Origin: JAHFTW01 sp038046785 | Lineage (GTDB): Archaea; Thermoplasmatota; E2; JACPAO01; JAHFTW01 | Assembly (NCBI GenBank): GCA_038046785.1 | Contig: JBBSVM010000001.1 | Location: 124,001-188,000 of the forward strand | DNA length: 64,000 nt | Direction: 5' to 3' | Shown here: positions 51,704 through 61,931 of the stretch, in pieces | Layout: every line of letters starts with the position of its first letter | Numbering within the stretch: the stretch's first letter is position 1 | The notes under the pieces: generated by a model | What the model saw: only the letters and a program-made list of their open reading frames with translations | What the model was told of the DNA's origin: nothing | Databases searched by the model: none | Translations under genes and position numbers: made by a program

Positions 51704-53236
51704 TCAGGAGAGACGGACGCCGGCATCGGCCACGGCGGCGCGCAGATCGCCCGCTGCGACGAGATTCGTCATCGCTTTGACGTCGGTGCTGAGGATGCGG
51801 TCGCGGTCGAGAGTCGGGATGGTGGCGCGGATGCGATGGTGCGCCGCCCGGGAGCCGGCACCTGCCTGAAGGGGCGCTTTGAAGTCGAGCGCCTGCGCGG
51901 CGCAGAGCGCCTCGATGGCGACGACGTTGCGGGCGTTTTCCAGGACGCGGCCGAGCTTGAGCGCGGAGATGGAGCCCATGCTGACATGGTCCTCCTGGTT
52001 CGCCGAGGTCGGAATGGAGTCCACGCTCGCGGGATGGCACTGCACTTTGTTCTCCGAGACGAGCGCCGCGGCGACGTACTGTGCAATCATGAAGCCGGAG
52101 TTGAGGCCGCCCGACTCAACCAGGAACGGCTTGAGCCCCTCCGAGAGGTTGGGGTTGACGAGCCGCTCGATGCGGCGCTCGCTGATGCTGGCCACTTCGG
52201 CAAGCGCGATGGCAAGGAAATCAAGTTGGAAGGCGAGCGGCTCGCCGTGGAAGTTGCCCTGGCTGACGATGGTGCCGTCGCCGAAGACGAGCGGGTTGTC
52301 GGTCGCGGCGTTGATCTCGATGACGAGGACGCTCGCGGCGTTCTCGATGACGTCGCGGCACGCCCCCAGCACCTGCGGGGCGCAGCGCAGCGAGTAGGCG
52401 TCTTGCACCCGTTCGCAGCCCTCGTGGGAGTGGACAATGCCGGAGTCGGCGGTGAGGCGGCGCAGGTTGGCGGCGACGACGCCCTGCCCGACATGCGGGC
52501 GCACCTTGTGCACGCGGGCGTCGAGCGGGGCGACGGAGCCCATGAGCGCCTCCAGGCTCATGCCCGCCGCAATCTGCGCATCGGCAAGAAGCCCCTGTGC
52601 GTCGACGGTGGCGAGGCAGCCGATGGCGGACATCATCTGGGTGCCGTTGATGAGCGCCAATCCCTCCTTGGCTTCGAGGACCAAGGGCTCCAGTCCGGCA
52701 CTGGCGAGCGCCTCGGCAGCGGGGATGCGACGGCCTTCCACATCCAGTTCGCCAAGCCCAATGACGGGGAGCGCCATGTGGGCGAGCGGGCAGAGGTCAC
52801 CCGAGGCGCCCACCGAACCGCGCGATGGGACGACCGGGACGAGGTTCTTGTTGAGCAGGGCCACGAGGAACTCGATGAGTTGCCGCCGCACCCCAGAGCA
52901 GCCTTTGAGGAGAGTGTTGATGCGAATGAGCAGCATGGCGCGCACGACGTCGCGGGCCAGCGGGTTGCCGACGCCGACGGCGTGGCTCATCAGCAGGTTG
53001 CGCTGCAGCTCCCGCACCTGGTATGTGCTGATGCGCACATGGGCAAACTCGCCGAAGCCGGTCGTGATGCCATACGCTACCTCGCCCTTCTCGACCAGCT
53101 TCTCGACGACGCGGCGGCTCGCCTCAACGGCGGGCCAGGCGGGGGCATCCACGGCGACCAAGGCGCCGCGCCGCGCGACCGCCTCGACCTGGGCGAGGGT
53201 GAGCGAGGAGCCATCCAGCTTGATGGTGCGGGGCAC
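51704..53236 (-). CDS. hutH: Histidine ammonia-lyase
   Basis: 510 residues, full length. The Ala-Ser-Gly triad that cyclises to the MIO cofactor is in GSVGASGDLCPLAH. YGITTGFGEFA near residue 55 and GNFHGEP are also HutH marks. It converts histidine to urocanate. Start is GTG 53236 with TTTAAGC about 26 nt upstream on the minus strand. Confidence 0.97.
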   Translation of the reverse strand: MPRTIKLDGSSLTLAQVEAVARRGALVAVDAPAWPAVEASRRVVEKLVEKGEVAYGITTGFGEFAHVRISTYQVRELQRNLLMSHAVGVGNPLARDVVRAMLLIRINTLLKGCSGVRRQLIEFLVALLNKNLVPVVPSRGSVGASGDLCPLAHMALPVIGLGELDVEGRRIPAAEALASAGLEPLVLEAKEGLALINGTQMMSAIGCLATVDAQGLLADAQIAAGMSLEALMGSVAPLDARVHKVRPHVGQGVVAANLRRLTADSGIVHSHEGCERVQDAYSLRCAPQVLGACRDVIENAASVLVIEINAATDNPLVFGDGTIVSQGNFHGEPLAFQLDFLAIALAEVASISERRIERLVNPNLSEGLKPFLVESGGLNSGFMIAQYVAAALVSENKVQCHPASVDSIPTSANQEDHVSMGSISALKLGRVLENARNVVAIEALCAAQALDFKAPLQAGAGSRAAHHRIRATIPTLDRDRILSTDVKAMTNLVAAGDLRAAVADAGVRLS

Positions 53237-53259
53237 GATTCGGGCAGCCGGCGTCTCGG

Positions 53260-53266
53260 TTTAAGC
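53260..53266 (-). promoter_or_regulatory. TATA-like box for hutH
   Basis: GCTTAAA on the minus strand is centred about 27 nt before the hutH GTG, fitting a leaderless transcript. Confidence 0.5.
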
Positions 53267-53358
53267 CTGAACGGCCGACTCGCACAGGCGTTGGCCTGTC
53301 CGGCCTGATTTTCCTTGCTCCGCCCTTGACCCACAAAGCCTACAAGGAGACCCAAGCC

Positions 53359-53589
53359 ATGCCGAATGCGATGCGGTTCACGGTGACGCTCGACCCCGCC
53401 CCGGAGGGTGGGTTTACCGTCCAGTGCATCGAAGTCCCAGGTGCCATTTCGGAGGGCGAGACCCGCGAGGAGGCGCTCGCCAACATCCAGGACGCCATCG
53501 CATCCATCCTGTCGGTCCGCCGCGCCGAGGCGCGCGGACGCCACGCCGTCGTCCAGACGGTGGATGTGGATGCCGAAGCTGCCGCGTGA
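53359..53589 (+). CDS. hicB: HicB-like antitoxin
   Basis: 76 residues with the HicB partial RNase-H-like fold: MRFTVTLDPAPEGGFTVQCIEVPGAISEGETREEALANIQDAI. It should neutralise the downstream HicA toxin. A purine-rich AAGGAGA precedes the start, unlike most genes here, so translation may use a Shine-Dalgarno site. Overlaps hicA by 20 nt. Confidence 0.88.
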   Translation: MPNAMRFTVTLDPAPEGGFTVQCIEVPGAISEGETREEALANIQDAIASILSVRRAEARGRHAVVQTVDVDAEAAA

Positions 53590-53776
53590 CCTCTCGCACG
53601 ACCGACTCGTTCGTTTCCTGCTGTCGCGCGGTTGGATGGTGGTGGGAGGCACGCGTCACACGGTCCTTGAGCGTGACGACGTTCAACTGACGGTTCCTCG
53701 ACACACCAAACTCAAGACTAGAACCGTTGCGGCCATCCTCAAACAGGCCGGCGTCGCGGACTGGAGCGAACTTTGA
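53570..53776 (+). CDS. hicA: HicA-like mRNA interferase toxin
   Basis: 68 residues with a dsRBD-like fold: RFLLSRGWMVVGGTRHTVLERDD, including the catalytic histidine in GTRHTV, then LTVPRHTKLKTRTVAAILKQAGV. Together with hicB this is a complete toxin-antitoxin pair. Its 3' end overlaps the convergent acetyltransferase gene by 38 nt. Confidence 0.87.
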   Translation: MPKLPRDLSHDRLVRFLLSRGWMVVGGTRHTVLERDDVQLTVPRHTKLKTRTVAAILKQAGVADWSEL

Positions 53777-54281
53777 ACCGCAACTCCCAGGTCTCCTCGT
53801 GCCCCCACGGCGCCCAGGGGCAAGGTTCGGGGTCCACCCAGGTGCGCACGAAGCCGTTGATGTCGTAGAGGTGGCGTGCAGCGGCGAGGTCGTCGACTGT
53901 GAGCAAGTGAACGCCGCGGTAGCTCTGTTTGCGGGCGAAGCGCAGGGCGGTTGCCATGAGCCGTTGGCCAAGCCCAAAGCCACGCGCTTCGCGCTCCAGC
54001 AGAACCCAGCGCAGCTTTGCCCACCCCGGCCGCTCGGGGTCGATGTGGATGGCGATGGAGCCGACCCGTTTGCCGTCCAGTTCGGCAATCCACAGCGCCT
54101 CGCGGACGCGGTCGTCGCGCTCCAGGAACGGGATGAGGCTCTTGGCGACGTAGGTCTCGAACTCCGGCGTGTAGCCGAACTCGGCAGGATAGACGACCGC
54201 GTGGCGTTCCAGCAGCCAGCCGACATCGCCGCGACGGTGGCGACGAATGCGAGCCGTCGGACGCACGCGCCGAGTCGGCAC
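53739..54281 (-). CDS. GNAT-family N-acetyltransferase
   Basis: 180 residues. IAIHIDPERPGWAKLRWVLLEREARGFGLGQRLMATAL contains the acetyl-CoA site (R-G-x-G-L-G) and HLYDINGFVRTW the C-terminal GNAT motif. It resembles the acetyltransferase half of MarR-GNAT fusions. It lies 2 nt from the hutU stop. Start GTG 54281 is probable. Confidence 0.85.
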   Translation of the reverse strand: MPTRRVRPTARIRRHRRGDVGWLLERHAVVYPAEFGYTPEFETYVAKSLIPFLERDDRVREALWIAELDGKRVGSIAIHIDPERPGWAKLRWVLLEREARGFGLGQRLMATALRFARKQSYRGVHLLTVDDLAAARHLYDINGFVRTWVDPEPCPWAPWGHEETWELRFKVRSSPRRRPV

Positions 54282-54283
54282 GG

Positions 54284-55969
<1,686 letters not shown>

Positions 55970-56029
55970 GACGGCGCGACCGGGCCCGCAGGCATAGCGG
56001 TTCCGGCCCCGAGCACTCCCCTTCGCTCC

Positions 56030-56165
56030 GGACCATCCGCCGATTGCGCCGATTCCGCCGACCCGCACGCGGAGCGCGCGGAACGGTTTCCACGCTCTTC
56101 CGCGACTTCCACGTGTGAAGATCAAAGTGGGCGGTCGGTGCAATCTGCGAAATCGGCGGATGGGC
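56030..56165. repeat. Inverted-repeat element R5 (CCGATT variant)
   Basis: The left arm (CCATCCGCCGATTGCGCCGA at about 56033) and right arm (ending TCGGCGGATGG) are nearly complementary over about 30 nt. GATT recurs at 9-nt spacing. It lies in the divergent gap between hutU and the DUF373 gene. Confidence 0.65.
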
Positions 56166-56233
56166 CCACTGGCATCCGTCAAGCGAGCGCTCCACATCCT
56201 TATCATCGGTTCATGGCCTCATCCCCCTGCCAG

Positions 56234-57343
56234 ATGAAGACGCTCATCCTCTGCGTGGACCGCGACGACGACATCGGTGCCAAGGGCGGCGTTGCCACCC
56301 CCGTCATCGGCCGCCGCCGCAACCTCGAGGCCGCCATGGCGCTCGGCCTCGCCGACCCGGAGGATTCCGATACAAACGCCCTGCTCGCCGCCGTCAAACT
56401 CTACGACGACGAACTCAAGGCGGGCGTGCGGGCGGAGCAGGTCGAAGTGGCGACCGTGACCGGACATCCCAAGCTGGGGCTTCAGGCAGACCGCAAACTC
56501 ACCGCGGAATTGGAGGAGGTTCTGCGCACCGTCCACCCCGACGAGATCATCCTGGTCTCCGACGGCGCCGAGGACGAGCAGATTCTGCCCCTCCTGACGT
56601 CGCGCGCGAAACTCAGCCATGTCCACCGCTCCATCGTCAAGCAGGCACCCCGCCTCGAGGGCGCCTACTACGTCATCACCCGGCTCCTCGACGACGAGAA
56701 GCAGGCGAAGCGCTTCGTCCTCCCCTTCGCCCTCGTCCTCCTGCTCTGGGGCTTGGCCTACCTGCTCGGCCTGCAGACCTACGCCTGGGGCGCCACCCTT
56801 GCCGTCGTCGGCCTCTGGCTCCTCGTCCACGCCATGAAGTGGGAAGAGCGTGTGTCGCATCTCTTTGCCGACATCGGCCGCGGCGTCCGGTCTGGGAAAC
56901 TCGGCCTCCTTGCCACCGCCATCTTGTTTGGTCTCCTCGTCGCGGGCACCCTCATCGCGCTGCGCACCGTGCAGGATCACGTCTCTCCGCCGGGCGTCCT
57001 CATCACCTATCCGACCCTTCTCGAGGCCGCCATCTTCCTGCAGGCGTTCCTGCCCTATCTCATCCTGGGCCTGCTGATTCGCACCGCCGCGGCGCTTCTT
57101 GGCACCTGGTCGCGCGGTGAACGAGCCGGAGTCACACACTGGACCGCTGCGTTCACCCTCATCGCCCTCGCGTTTGCGGGCTCGGTCATCCTCGACGCCT
57201 CGGTGGACCGTTTGCAGGGGGCCGACTACCTCCACACGGTCACGCTCGCCCGCATCCTGCAGTTGGCGGGCGGCGTCGCCGTGCTCATCGTCGGCCTCCT
57301 CGTCAACCGCTACGTGCGCGCCACCTCGACGCGGACGGCGTGA
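56234..57343 (+). CDS. DUF373 family membrane protein
   Basis: 369 residues from ATG 56234 (MKTLILCVDRDDDIGAKGG, the typical DUF373 start). A cytosolic alpha/beta domain of about 150 residues is followed by some six transmembrane helices. The family is almost exclusively archaeal and of unknown function. An ATG at 56213 exists, but a CTTATC box about 32 nt before 56234 supports the shorter form. It overlaps the next gene by one base (TGATG). Confidence 0.9.
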   Translation: MKTLILCVDRDDDIGAKGGVATPVIGRRRNLEAAMALGLADPEDSDTNALLAAVKLYDDELKAGVRAEQVEVATVTGHPKLGLQADRKLTAELEEVLRTVHPDEIILVSDGAEDEQILPLLTSRAKLSHVHRSIVKQAPRLEGAYYVITRLLDDEKQAKRFVLPFALVLLLWGLAYLLGLQTYAWGATLAVVGLWLLVHAMKWEERVSHLFADIGRGVRSGKLGLLATAILFGLLVAGTLIALRTVQDHVSPPGVLITYPTLLEAAIFLQAFLPYLILGLLIRTAAALLGTWSRGERAGVTHWTAAFTLIALAFAGSVILDASVDRLQGADYLHTVTLARILQLAGGVAVLIVGLLVNRYVRATSTRTA

Positions 57344-58032
57344 TGGAGTGGACCGATTGGTCGGCGCAGATGGACGCCATCCGAGCGCAGTTCGGATACG
57401 CCGAGGCGACCGACCGCGAGGCGGCCCTGCTCCTGCGGGACCGGATGCCCGCGCCGCAGCCATGGCGGATGCTGGGCGTGCAGTTGCGCAACCGGCGCAA
57501 CCTGGCCATCCTCGGCTGCGGCCCGAACCTGAGCCGCACCCCCGTCGCCGAGTTGGCCGGCAAAGTCATCGTCGCCGCCGACGGCGCCACGAGCTGGCTG
57601 CGCGAGCAAGGCGTCATCCCGAACCTCATCGTCACCGACCTCGACGGCGCCGAGGCGGACCTGGAATGGGCGGCCCGCCAGGGCGCGCTCATGGTGCTCC
57701 ACGCGCACGGCGACAACCAGGACGCCATCGTGCGGCTCGCTCCGCGTCTTGGGCCACTCGCCTGGGGCACCCACCAGGTTGAGCCGACGGCGGACCTGGA
57801 GCCTCTGCGCAACCTGGGAGGATTCACCGACGGCGACCGTGCCGTGCTGCTCTGCGAAGCGTTCGGCGGCCTGCGCGCAACGCTCTACGGGTTCGACTTC
57901 GACGCTCCGCCAAGTCCCTACTCGGGCCGCTTTGACCCCGCCACCAAGCCGGCGAAATTGCAGTGGGCGCGTCGCATCGTTGAGGCGTGCCAGGTGCGCG
58001 GCAAGTTGCAGCTCACGCTGTGGCAGCCTTAG
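57343..58032 (+). CDS. MptE-like 6-hydroxymethylpterin diphosphokinase
   Basis: 229 residues. LAILGCGPNLSRT, IVAADGATSWLREQGVIPNLIVTDLDGAEAD and LVLHAHGDN-like segments match the archaeal MptE family, which makes 6-hydroxymethyl-dihydropterin diphosphate for tetrahydrofolate or methanopterin. A pterin C1 carrier would accept the glycine-cleavage methylene group. Coupled to the DUF373 gene by TGATG. Confidence 0.86.
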   Translation: MEWTDWSAQMDAIRAQFGYAEATDREAALLLRDRMPAPQPWRMLGVQLRNRRNLAILGCGPNLSRTPVAELAGKVIVAADGATSWLREQGVIPNLIVTDLDGAEADLEWAARQGALMVLHAHGDNQDAIVRLAPRLGPLAWGTHQVEPTADLEPLRNLGGFTDGDRAVLLCEAFGGLRATLYGFDFDAPPSPYSGRFDPATKPAKLQWARRIVEACQVRGKLQLTLWQP

Positions 58033-58070
58033 CACGAGTTCGTCTTGCGAGCCAATGCATGCCCCGCGAG

Positions 58071-58135
58071 TCACAGATTGCGCAGATTCTCCTCTTTTAC
58101 CACGTTTCGGAATGGAAGCAATCTGCGAAATCTGA
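58071..58135. repeat. Inverted-repeat element R6
   Basis: TCACAGATTGCGCAGATTC at the left and CAATCTGCGAAATCTGAGGA at the right are mostly complementary. It lies between the convergent MptE-like and CutA-like genes. Confidence 0.7.
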
Positions 58136-58203
58136 GGAGCCTGCGACGCGTCAGAATGGGGTCTCGGCGGCCAGGTCATGCGTCGTCGCGGCGCGCTTCA
58201 TGT

Positions 58204-58521
58204 TCACTCGCCCCGTCGCATCCAGCGGGCGTAGTCGCCGTTGACGAAGGCAGGGACGCGCTCGAAAAGGGGCAGCTCGTACGGGTGGTTCGCACGCCAC
58301 CGACGCTCCAGGTTTCGCACACGCTGCTGCCGGACGCGCGCCTCCACCACGAACTCCTCCTCGTCATGGCGGACGCCCTGCCACCAGTAGAGTGAACGGA
58401 CGCGCTGGATGTAGGCGCAACTCGCGTACGCCTCGTCCACGGCGATGCGTGCCAGCCGGTCGGCGTCCGCCTCCGTCGCCACCGTTGTGCGCAGCAGCCA
58501 GACGCGCCAGAACAGGCCCAT
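58204..58521 (-). CDS. CutA-like divalent-ion tolerance protein
   Basis: 105 residues from ATG 58521. TTVATEADADRLARIAVDEAYASCAYIQRVRSLYWWQG, HDEEEFVVEARVR and HPYELPLF match the trimeric CutA1 fold; the NHPYE-x-P motif is the family hallmark. Role in copper tolerance is debated. Longer upstream starts lack family support. Confidence 0.9.
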   Translation of the reverse strand: MGLFWRVWLLRTTVATEADADRLARIAVDEAYASCAYIQRVRSLYWWQGVRHDEEEFVVEARVRQQRVRNLERRWRANHPYELPLFERVPAFVNGDYARWMRRGE

Positions 58522-58585
58522 GCCCGACCATCGCGACGCCCCCACAAGAACCCTTATGCCAAGCGCTTCGGTCGAAATCCTGCTC

Positions 58586-59944
58586 ATGGAGATGCTCTGG
58601 ATTGTTCTCGCCCTCGTGGCCGGCTGGGCTCTCCTGCTCTACTGGCTCGGCGCCACCGGCCGCCTGGCACGCTGGAACATGGGGCTCCTCATGGGCATCG
58701 CGCTCATGGTGCGCACCCAGCGCGGCACCGGCACCATCGAGTTCCTGAGCCGTCCGAAACGGTTCTGGAACCTTGTTGCCGACGTCGGCATCGTCGTGAC
58801 TCTGCTTGGCATGGCCGCGATGACCATCCTGTTCGTCTGGAGCGCCCTCTTCGCCCTGCAGCCCGACTCCGGTCTCGAGCCGCTTGGCGTCGCTGAGATT
58901 CTCGTCATCCCCGGCGTCAATCCCTTCGTCCCGCTCTGGTACGGCCTCGTCGCCCTCATTGTCACCCTTGTCGTCCACGAGGGTGGCCACGGCATCCTGG
59001 CGCGCGCCAACAACATGCGGCTCAAGTCGCTCGGCCTCCTCATCGCCGTGGTCCCCATTGGCGCCTTCGTCGAGCCCGATGAAGCGGACATGAAGGCCGC
59101 ATCGCGCCGCAAGCGTCTGCGCGTCTTTGCGGCTGGACCCGCCGTCAACCTCGCCTTCGCCTCGCTCAGCCTCCTCGCCTTCAGCAGCTTGGTGGGTGCT
59201 GCCTCGTTCGCCCCCGGCGTTCACGTCGCAGGCGTCGTGGTGGACGGCCCCGCGGCCGACGCTGGCGTGGAAGGCGGCATCACCTTCGTCAGCGTCGGGA
59301 ACGTCACGCTTGCCGACTGGACCGCGTTCCGTGGCTACCTCAACACGACCCGGCCGGGCGATGTCGTCGCGCTCGCGGCGAACGACGGCCGGACGTTCCA
59401 GGTGACGCTGGAGTCACGATGGGAGCAGCTCACGCCGGAGCAGCAACAACAAGTGGTCGCCCAGAACGCGACGCTGGCCGAGTCGCTGCAACAGCAGAGT
59501 TTCCTTGGCGTCCGCCCGCTTCTGGAGAGCGATGTCGGCTTCCTCTCCGCCCCGTTCGAGCAGGGCGGCATCGGATTCCTCAAGCTCATCAGCCTCCCCA
59601 TCGGAGAGATTCGCGGCAGCCCGGTCCTCTCCACCTACATGCCCGCCTTCCTCGAAGCCCCCGCCACCGAGGGCGCCTACTGGATTGCCGCAACGCTCTG
59701 TTTCTGGCTCTTCTGGATCAACCTCATGGTGGGACTAACGAACATCCTGCCGATGGCCCCGCTCGACGGCGGCCACATCTTCCGCGACGTCGTAGGCGGC
59801 GCCGTGCAGCGGCTGAGGCCCAGCCTGGACGAGCCGCGCCGCGAACGGGTGGTCGGACGCATCGCGGCCGGTGTCGGCTTCTTCATCCTCGCCGCATTCA
59901 TTCTGCAGATTGCCGGACCGTACCTGGCGCGAAGTTTTGGATAA
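58586..59944 (+). CDS. Site-2 protease (M50) with PDZ domain
   Basis: 452 residues. Intramembrane metalloprotease: zinc motif HEGGH in LVVHEGGHGI, third ligand in NILPMAPLDGGH, with a PDZ domain between (about 215-300, GVVVDGPAADAGVEGG) and about six helices. It should cleave membrane-bound regulators or signal peptides. ATG 58586 is chosen because CTTATG at 58553-58558 is at TATA distance; an upstream ATG at 58556 overlaps that box. Confidence 0.9.
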   Translation: MEMLWIVLALVAGWALLLYWLGATGRLARWNMGLLMGIALMVRTQRGTGTIEFLSRPKRFWNLVADVGIVVTLLGMAAMTILFVWSALFALQPDSGLEPLGVAEILVIPGVNPFVPLWYGLVALIVTLVVHEGGHGILARANNMRLKSLGLLIAVVPIGAFVEPDEADMKAASRRKRLRVFAAGPAVNLAFASLSLLAFSSLVGAASFAPGVHVAGVVVDGPAADAGVEGGITFVSVGNVTLADWTAFRGYLNTTRPGDVVALAANDGRTFQVTLESRWEQLTPEQQQQVVAQNATLAESLQQQSFLGVRPLLESDVGFLSAPFEQGGIGFLKLISLPIGEIRGSPVLSTYMPAFLEAPATEGAYWIAATLCFWLFWINLMVGLTNILPMAPLDGGHIFRDVVGGAVQRLRPSLDEPRRERVVGRIAAGVGFFILAAFILQIAGPYLARSFG

Positions 59945-59989
59945 CCCCATGAATCTCCGTTGCGCTGAGTTGCGAGCGCTCGCGCGAGC

Positions 59990-60094
<105 letters not shown>

Positions 60095-60179
60095 CCAGCC
60101 AAAGGCTGTCCAGCCGATCGACCGTGCTTGCGGTCGTGCGACATCCTCTTATGAACGGCCACCTGAAGAGACCCTGAAG

Positions 60180-61547
60180 ATGGCCGTCAGCTTGGAACGG
60201 GTCACCATCCCGGAGCGGCTCCCCGAGGAGCGCGTCAAGTCCTACGACGAGGCGGTGCTCGGCTACACGCGCAAGTTGGCGATTGCCGAGGCCCAACGCT
60301 GCATCGACTGCAAGACGAAGCCCTGCACCTACGCCTGCCCTGCGCTCACCAAGGCCCCGGAGTACATTCAGGCCATCGCGGCGGGCGACTTCGACAAGTC
60401 GCTCGACCTCTGCCTTGAGACCTACCCCATCCCCGGCACGCTCGGCCGCACCTGCTTCCACCCGTGCGAGGACTCCTGCGTCGTCGGCTTCAAGGGCGAA
60501 CCGGTCGCCATCTGCACGCTCAAACGCGCCGCCTTCGACTACGGCCAGTGGCCCGCCATCGTCCGCCCCGCGCAGACCGGGAAGAAGGTCGCCATCGTCG
60601 GCTCCGGCCCTGCCGGCCTCCAGGTCGCCTACGACCTCGTCCGCAAAGGTCACGCCGTCACCGTCCACGAAGCGCTTCCTGTCCTCGGCGGCATGCTGAC
60701 CGTGGGCATCCCGGAGTACCGCCTGCCGCGCGACGTCTTGACGCACGAGACCGACAAGCTGCGCGAATGGGGCGTCACGTTCGAAGTGGGCTGGCGCCTC
60801 GGCGAGGGCGGCCACACCATGGAGTCCCTTCTTGCCGCCAACGACCTGGTGTTCCTCGGCGTCGGCTGCCACAGCGCAAAAGAGATTCGTGTCCCCGGCG
60901 AGAAGTCCAAGGGCGTCTCGCACGCTGTGGACTGGCTGCGCGATCTGGAGCTGGGCGCCGAACTCGACCTCAAGGAGAAAAAAGTGGTCATCATCGGCGG
61001 CGGCTCCACCGCGATGGATGTCGCCCGCAACGCCGTGCGCCAAGGCGCCAAATCGGTCCACATCGTCTACCGTCGCGGCCGCGGCGAGATGACGGCGAGC
61101 CCCGAGGAAGTCGTCCAGGCCCGCGACGAACGCGTCAAATTCCTCATGCTCGCCAACCCCATCCAGATTCTCGCCCGCGACGACGGCACCGTCAAGGCGG
61201 TCGAGTGCATCCAGATGGAACTCGGCGCCCCCGACAAGTCGGGCCGCCGCGCCCCCGAACCGGTGGAGGGCTCTGAGTTCCTGCTCGCCGCCGACCAGGT
61301 CGTCCTCGCCGTCGGTCAGAACCCGAGCGTCCTCCACGACGCAGTGAAAGGCCACATCACCCTCAGCAAATGGGGCGACATCGTCGTGGACGCCGACTGC
61401 CGCACCAGCCACGCCCGCATCTACTCTGCCGGCGACATCGCGCTTGGCCCCTCCAGCATCATCGAAGCGGTGGCGCAAGCCCGCAAAGCGGCGCAAGCGA
61501 TGGACCGTGTGTTGTCGGAATCCAAGCCGAAGGTCGTGACACCGTGA
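60180..61547 (+). CDS. GltD-like NADPH-dependent Fe-S/FAD oxidoreductase
   Basis: 455 residues. N-terminal Fe-S binding cysteines (CIDCKTKPCTYACP; CFHPCEDSC), FAD motif VAIVGSGPAGLQVAYDL and NADPH motif VVIIGGGSTAMDVARNA are those of the glutamate-synthase small subunit family, which also includes sulfide dehydrogenase and NADPH-ferredoxin oxidoreductase subunits. No GltB-type large subunit is present here. A CTTATG box lies about 30 nt before ATG 60180. Overlaps the next gene by TGATG. Confidence 0.88.
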   Translation: MAVSLERVTIPERLPEERVKSYDEAVLGYTRKLAIAEAQRCIDCKTKPCTYACPALTKAPEYIQAIAAGDFDKSLDLCLETYPIPGTLGRTCFHPCEDSCVVGFKGEPVAICTLKRAAFDYGQWPAIVRPAQTGKKVAIVGSGPAGLQVAYDLVRKGHAVTVHEALPVLGGMLTVGIPEYRLPRDVLTHETDKLREWGVTFEVGWRLGEGGHTMESLLAANDLVFLGVGCHSAKEIRVPGEKSKGVSHAVDWLRDLELGAELDLKEKKVVIIGGGSTAMDVARNAVRQGAKSVHIVYRRGRGEMTASPEEVVQARDERVKFLMLANPIQILARDDGTVKAVECIQMELGAPDKSGRRAPEPVEGSEFLLAADQVVLAVGQNPSVLHDAVKGHITLSKWGDIVVDADCRTSHARIYSAGDIALGPSSIIEAVAQARKAAQAMDRVLSESKPKVVTP

Positions 61548-61903
61548 TGCCGGACGTCACCGGCGTCGTCCCGATGCAGCGCATGAGCGTCGCGCGCGGC
61601 ACCGTCACGCTCGATGCTGCCCCGAGCGAGAGCCAACTCGCCGCGGCGGCCGCGGCCGCGAACCTCGCCGCCAAGGACGCCGCCCGCATCTTCCCGCACC
61701 TCGTCCCGGCGCAGTTGACGCATCTCGACTGCGCGCTCGACGAATTGGGGCCGAAGGTGACCATCACGATGACCGTGCAGGGGTACGCCCGCACCAGCCT
61801 CGCGAGTTACGCGCTTGCCGGCTGCTCGGCGGCGCTGGTGAGCCTCGCCGGCGACGCGGGCCGCATCGTCGAGGTCCACGTCGTGCAAAACGTCGAAGGC
61901 TGA
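61547..61903 (+). CDS. MoaC-like protein lacking the usual catalytic residues
   Basis: 118 residues. The sequence follows the MoaC pattern (strand RGTVTLD, helix AAANLAAKDAARIFPHLVPAQLTHLDC, strand VTITMTVQGYARTSLASYALAGCSAALVSLAG, final VEVHVVQNVEG) but lacks the CHPL and EMEALT motifs of active MoaC and is about 40 residues shorter. It may be a pseudo-enzyme or only a similar fold. It starts within the GltD-like stop. Confidence 0.45.
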   Translation: MPDVTGVVPMQRMSVARGTVTLDAAPSESQLAAAAAAANLAAKDAARIFPHLVPAQLTHLDCALDELGPKVTITMTVQGYARTSLASYALAGCSAALVSLAGDAGRIVEVHVVQNVEG

Positions 61904-61931
61904 CGCTTCGAATCCGCGCGGCCGAGTGCCC

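Noticed and set aside
55970..56206. N-terminal extension of hutU
   Set aside because: The added translation is Arg/Gly-rich and corresponds to inverted-repeat element R5; urocanase length is already complete from GTG 55969.
60121..60180. A small RNA between the homopolymer tract and the GltD-like gene
   Set aside because: A CAGCC/GGCTG stem exists, but the neighbouring sequence is suspect and no conserved RNA motif is seen.
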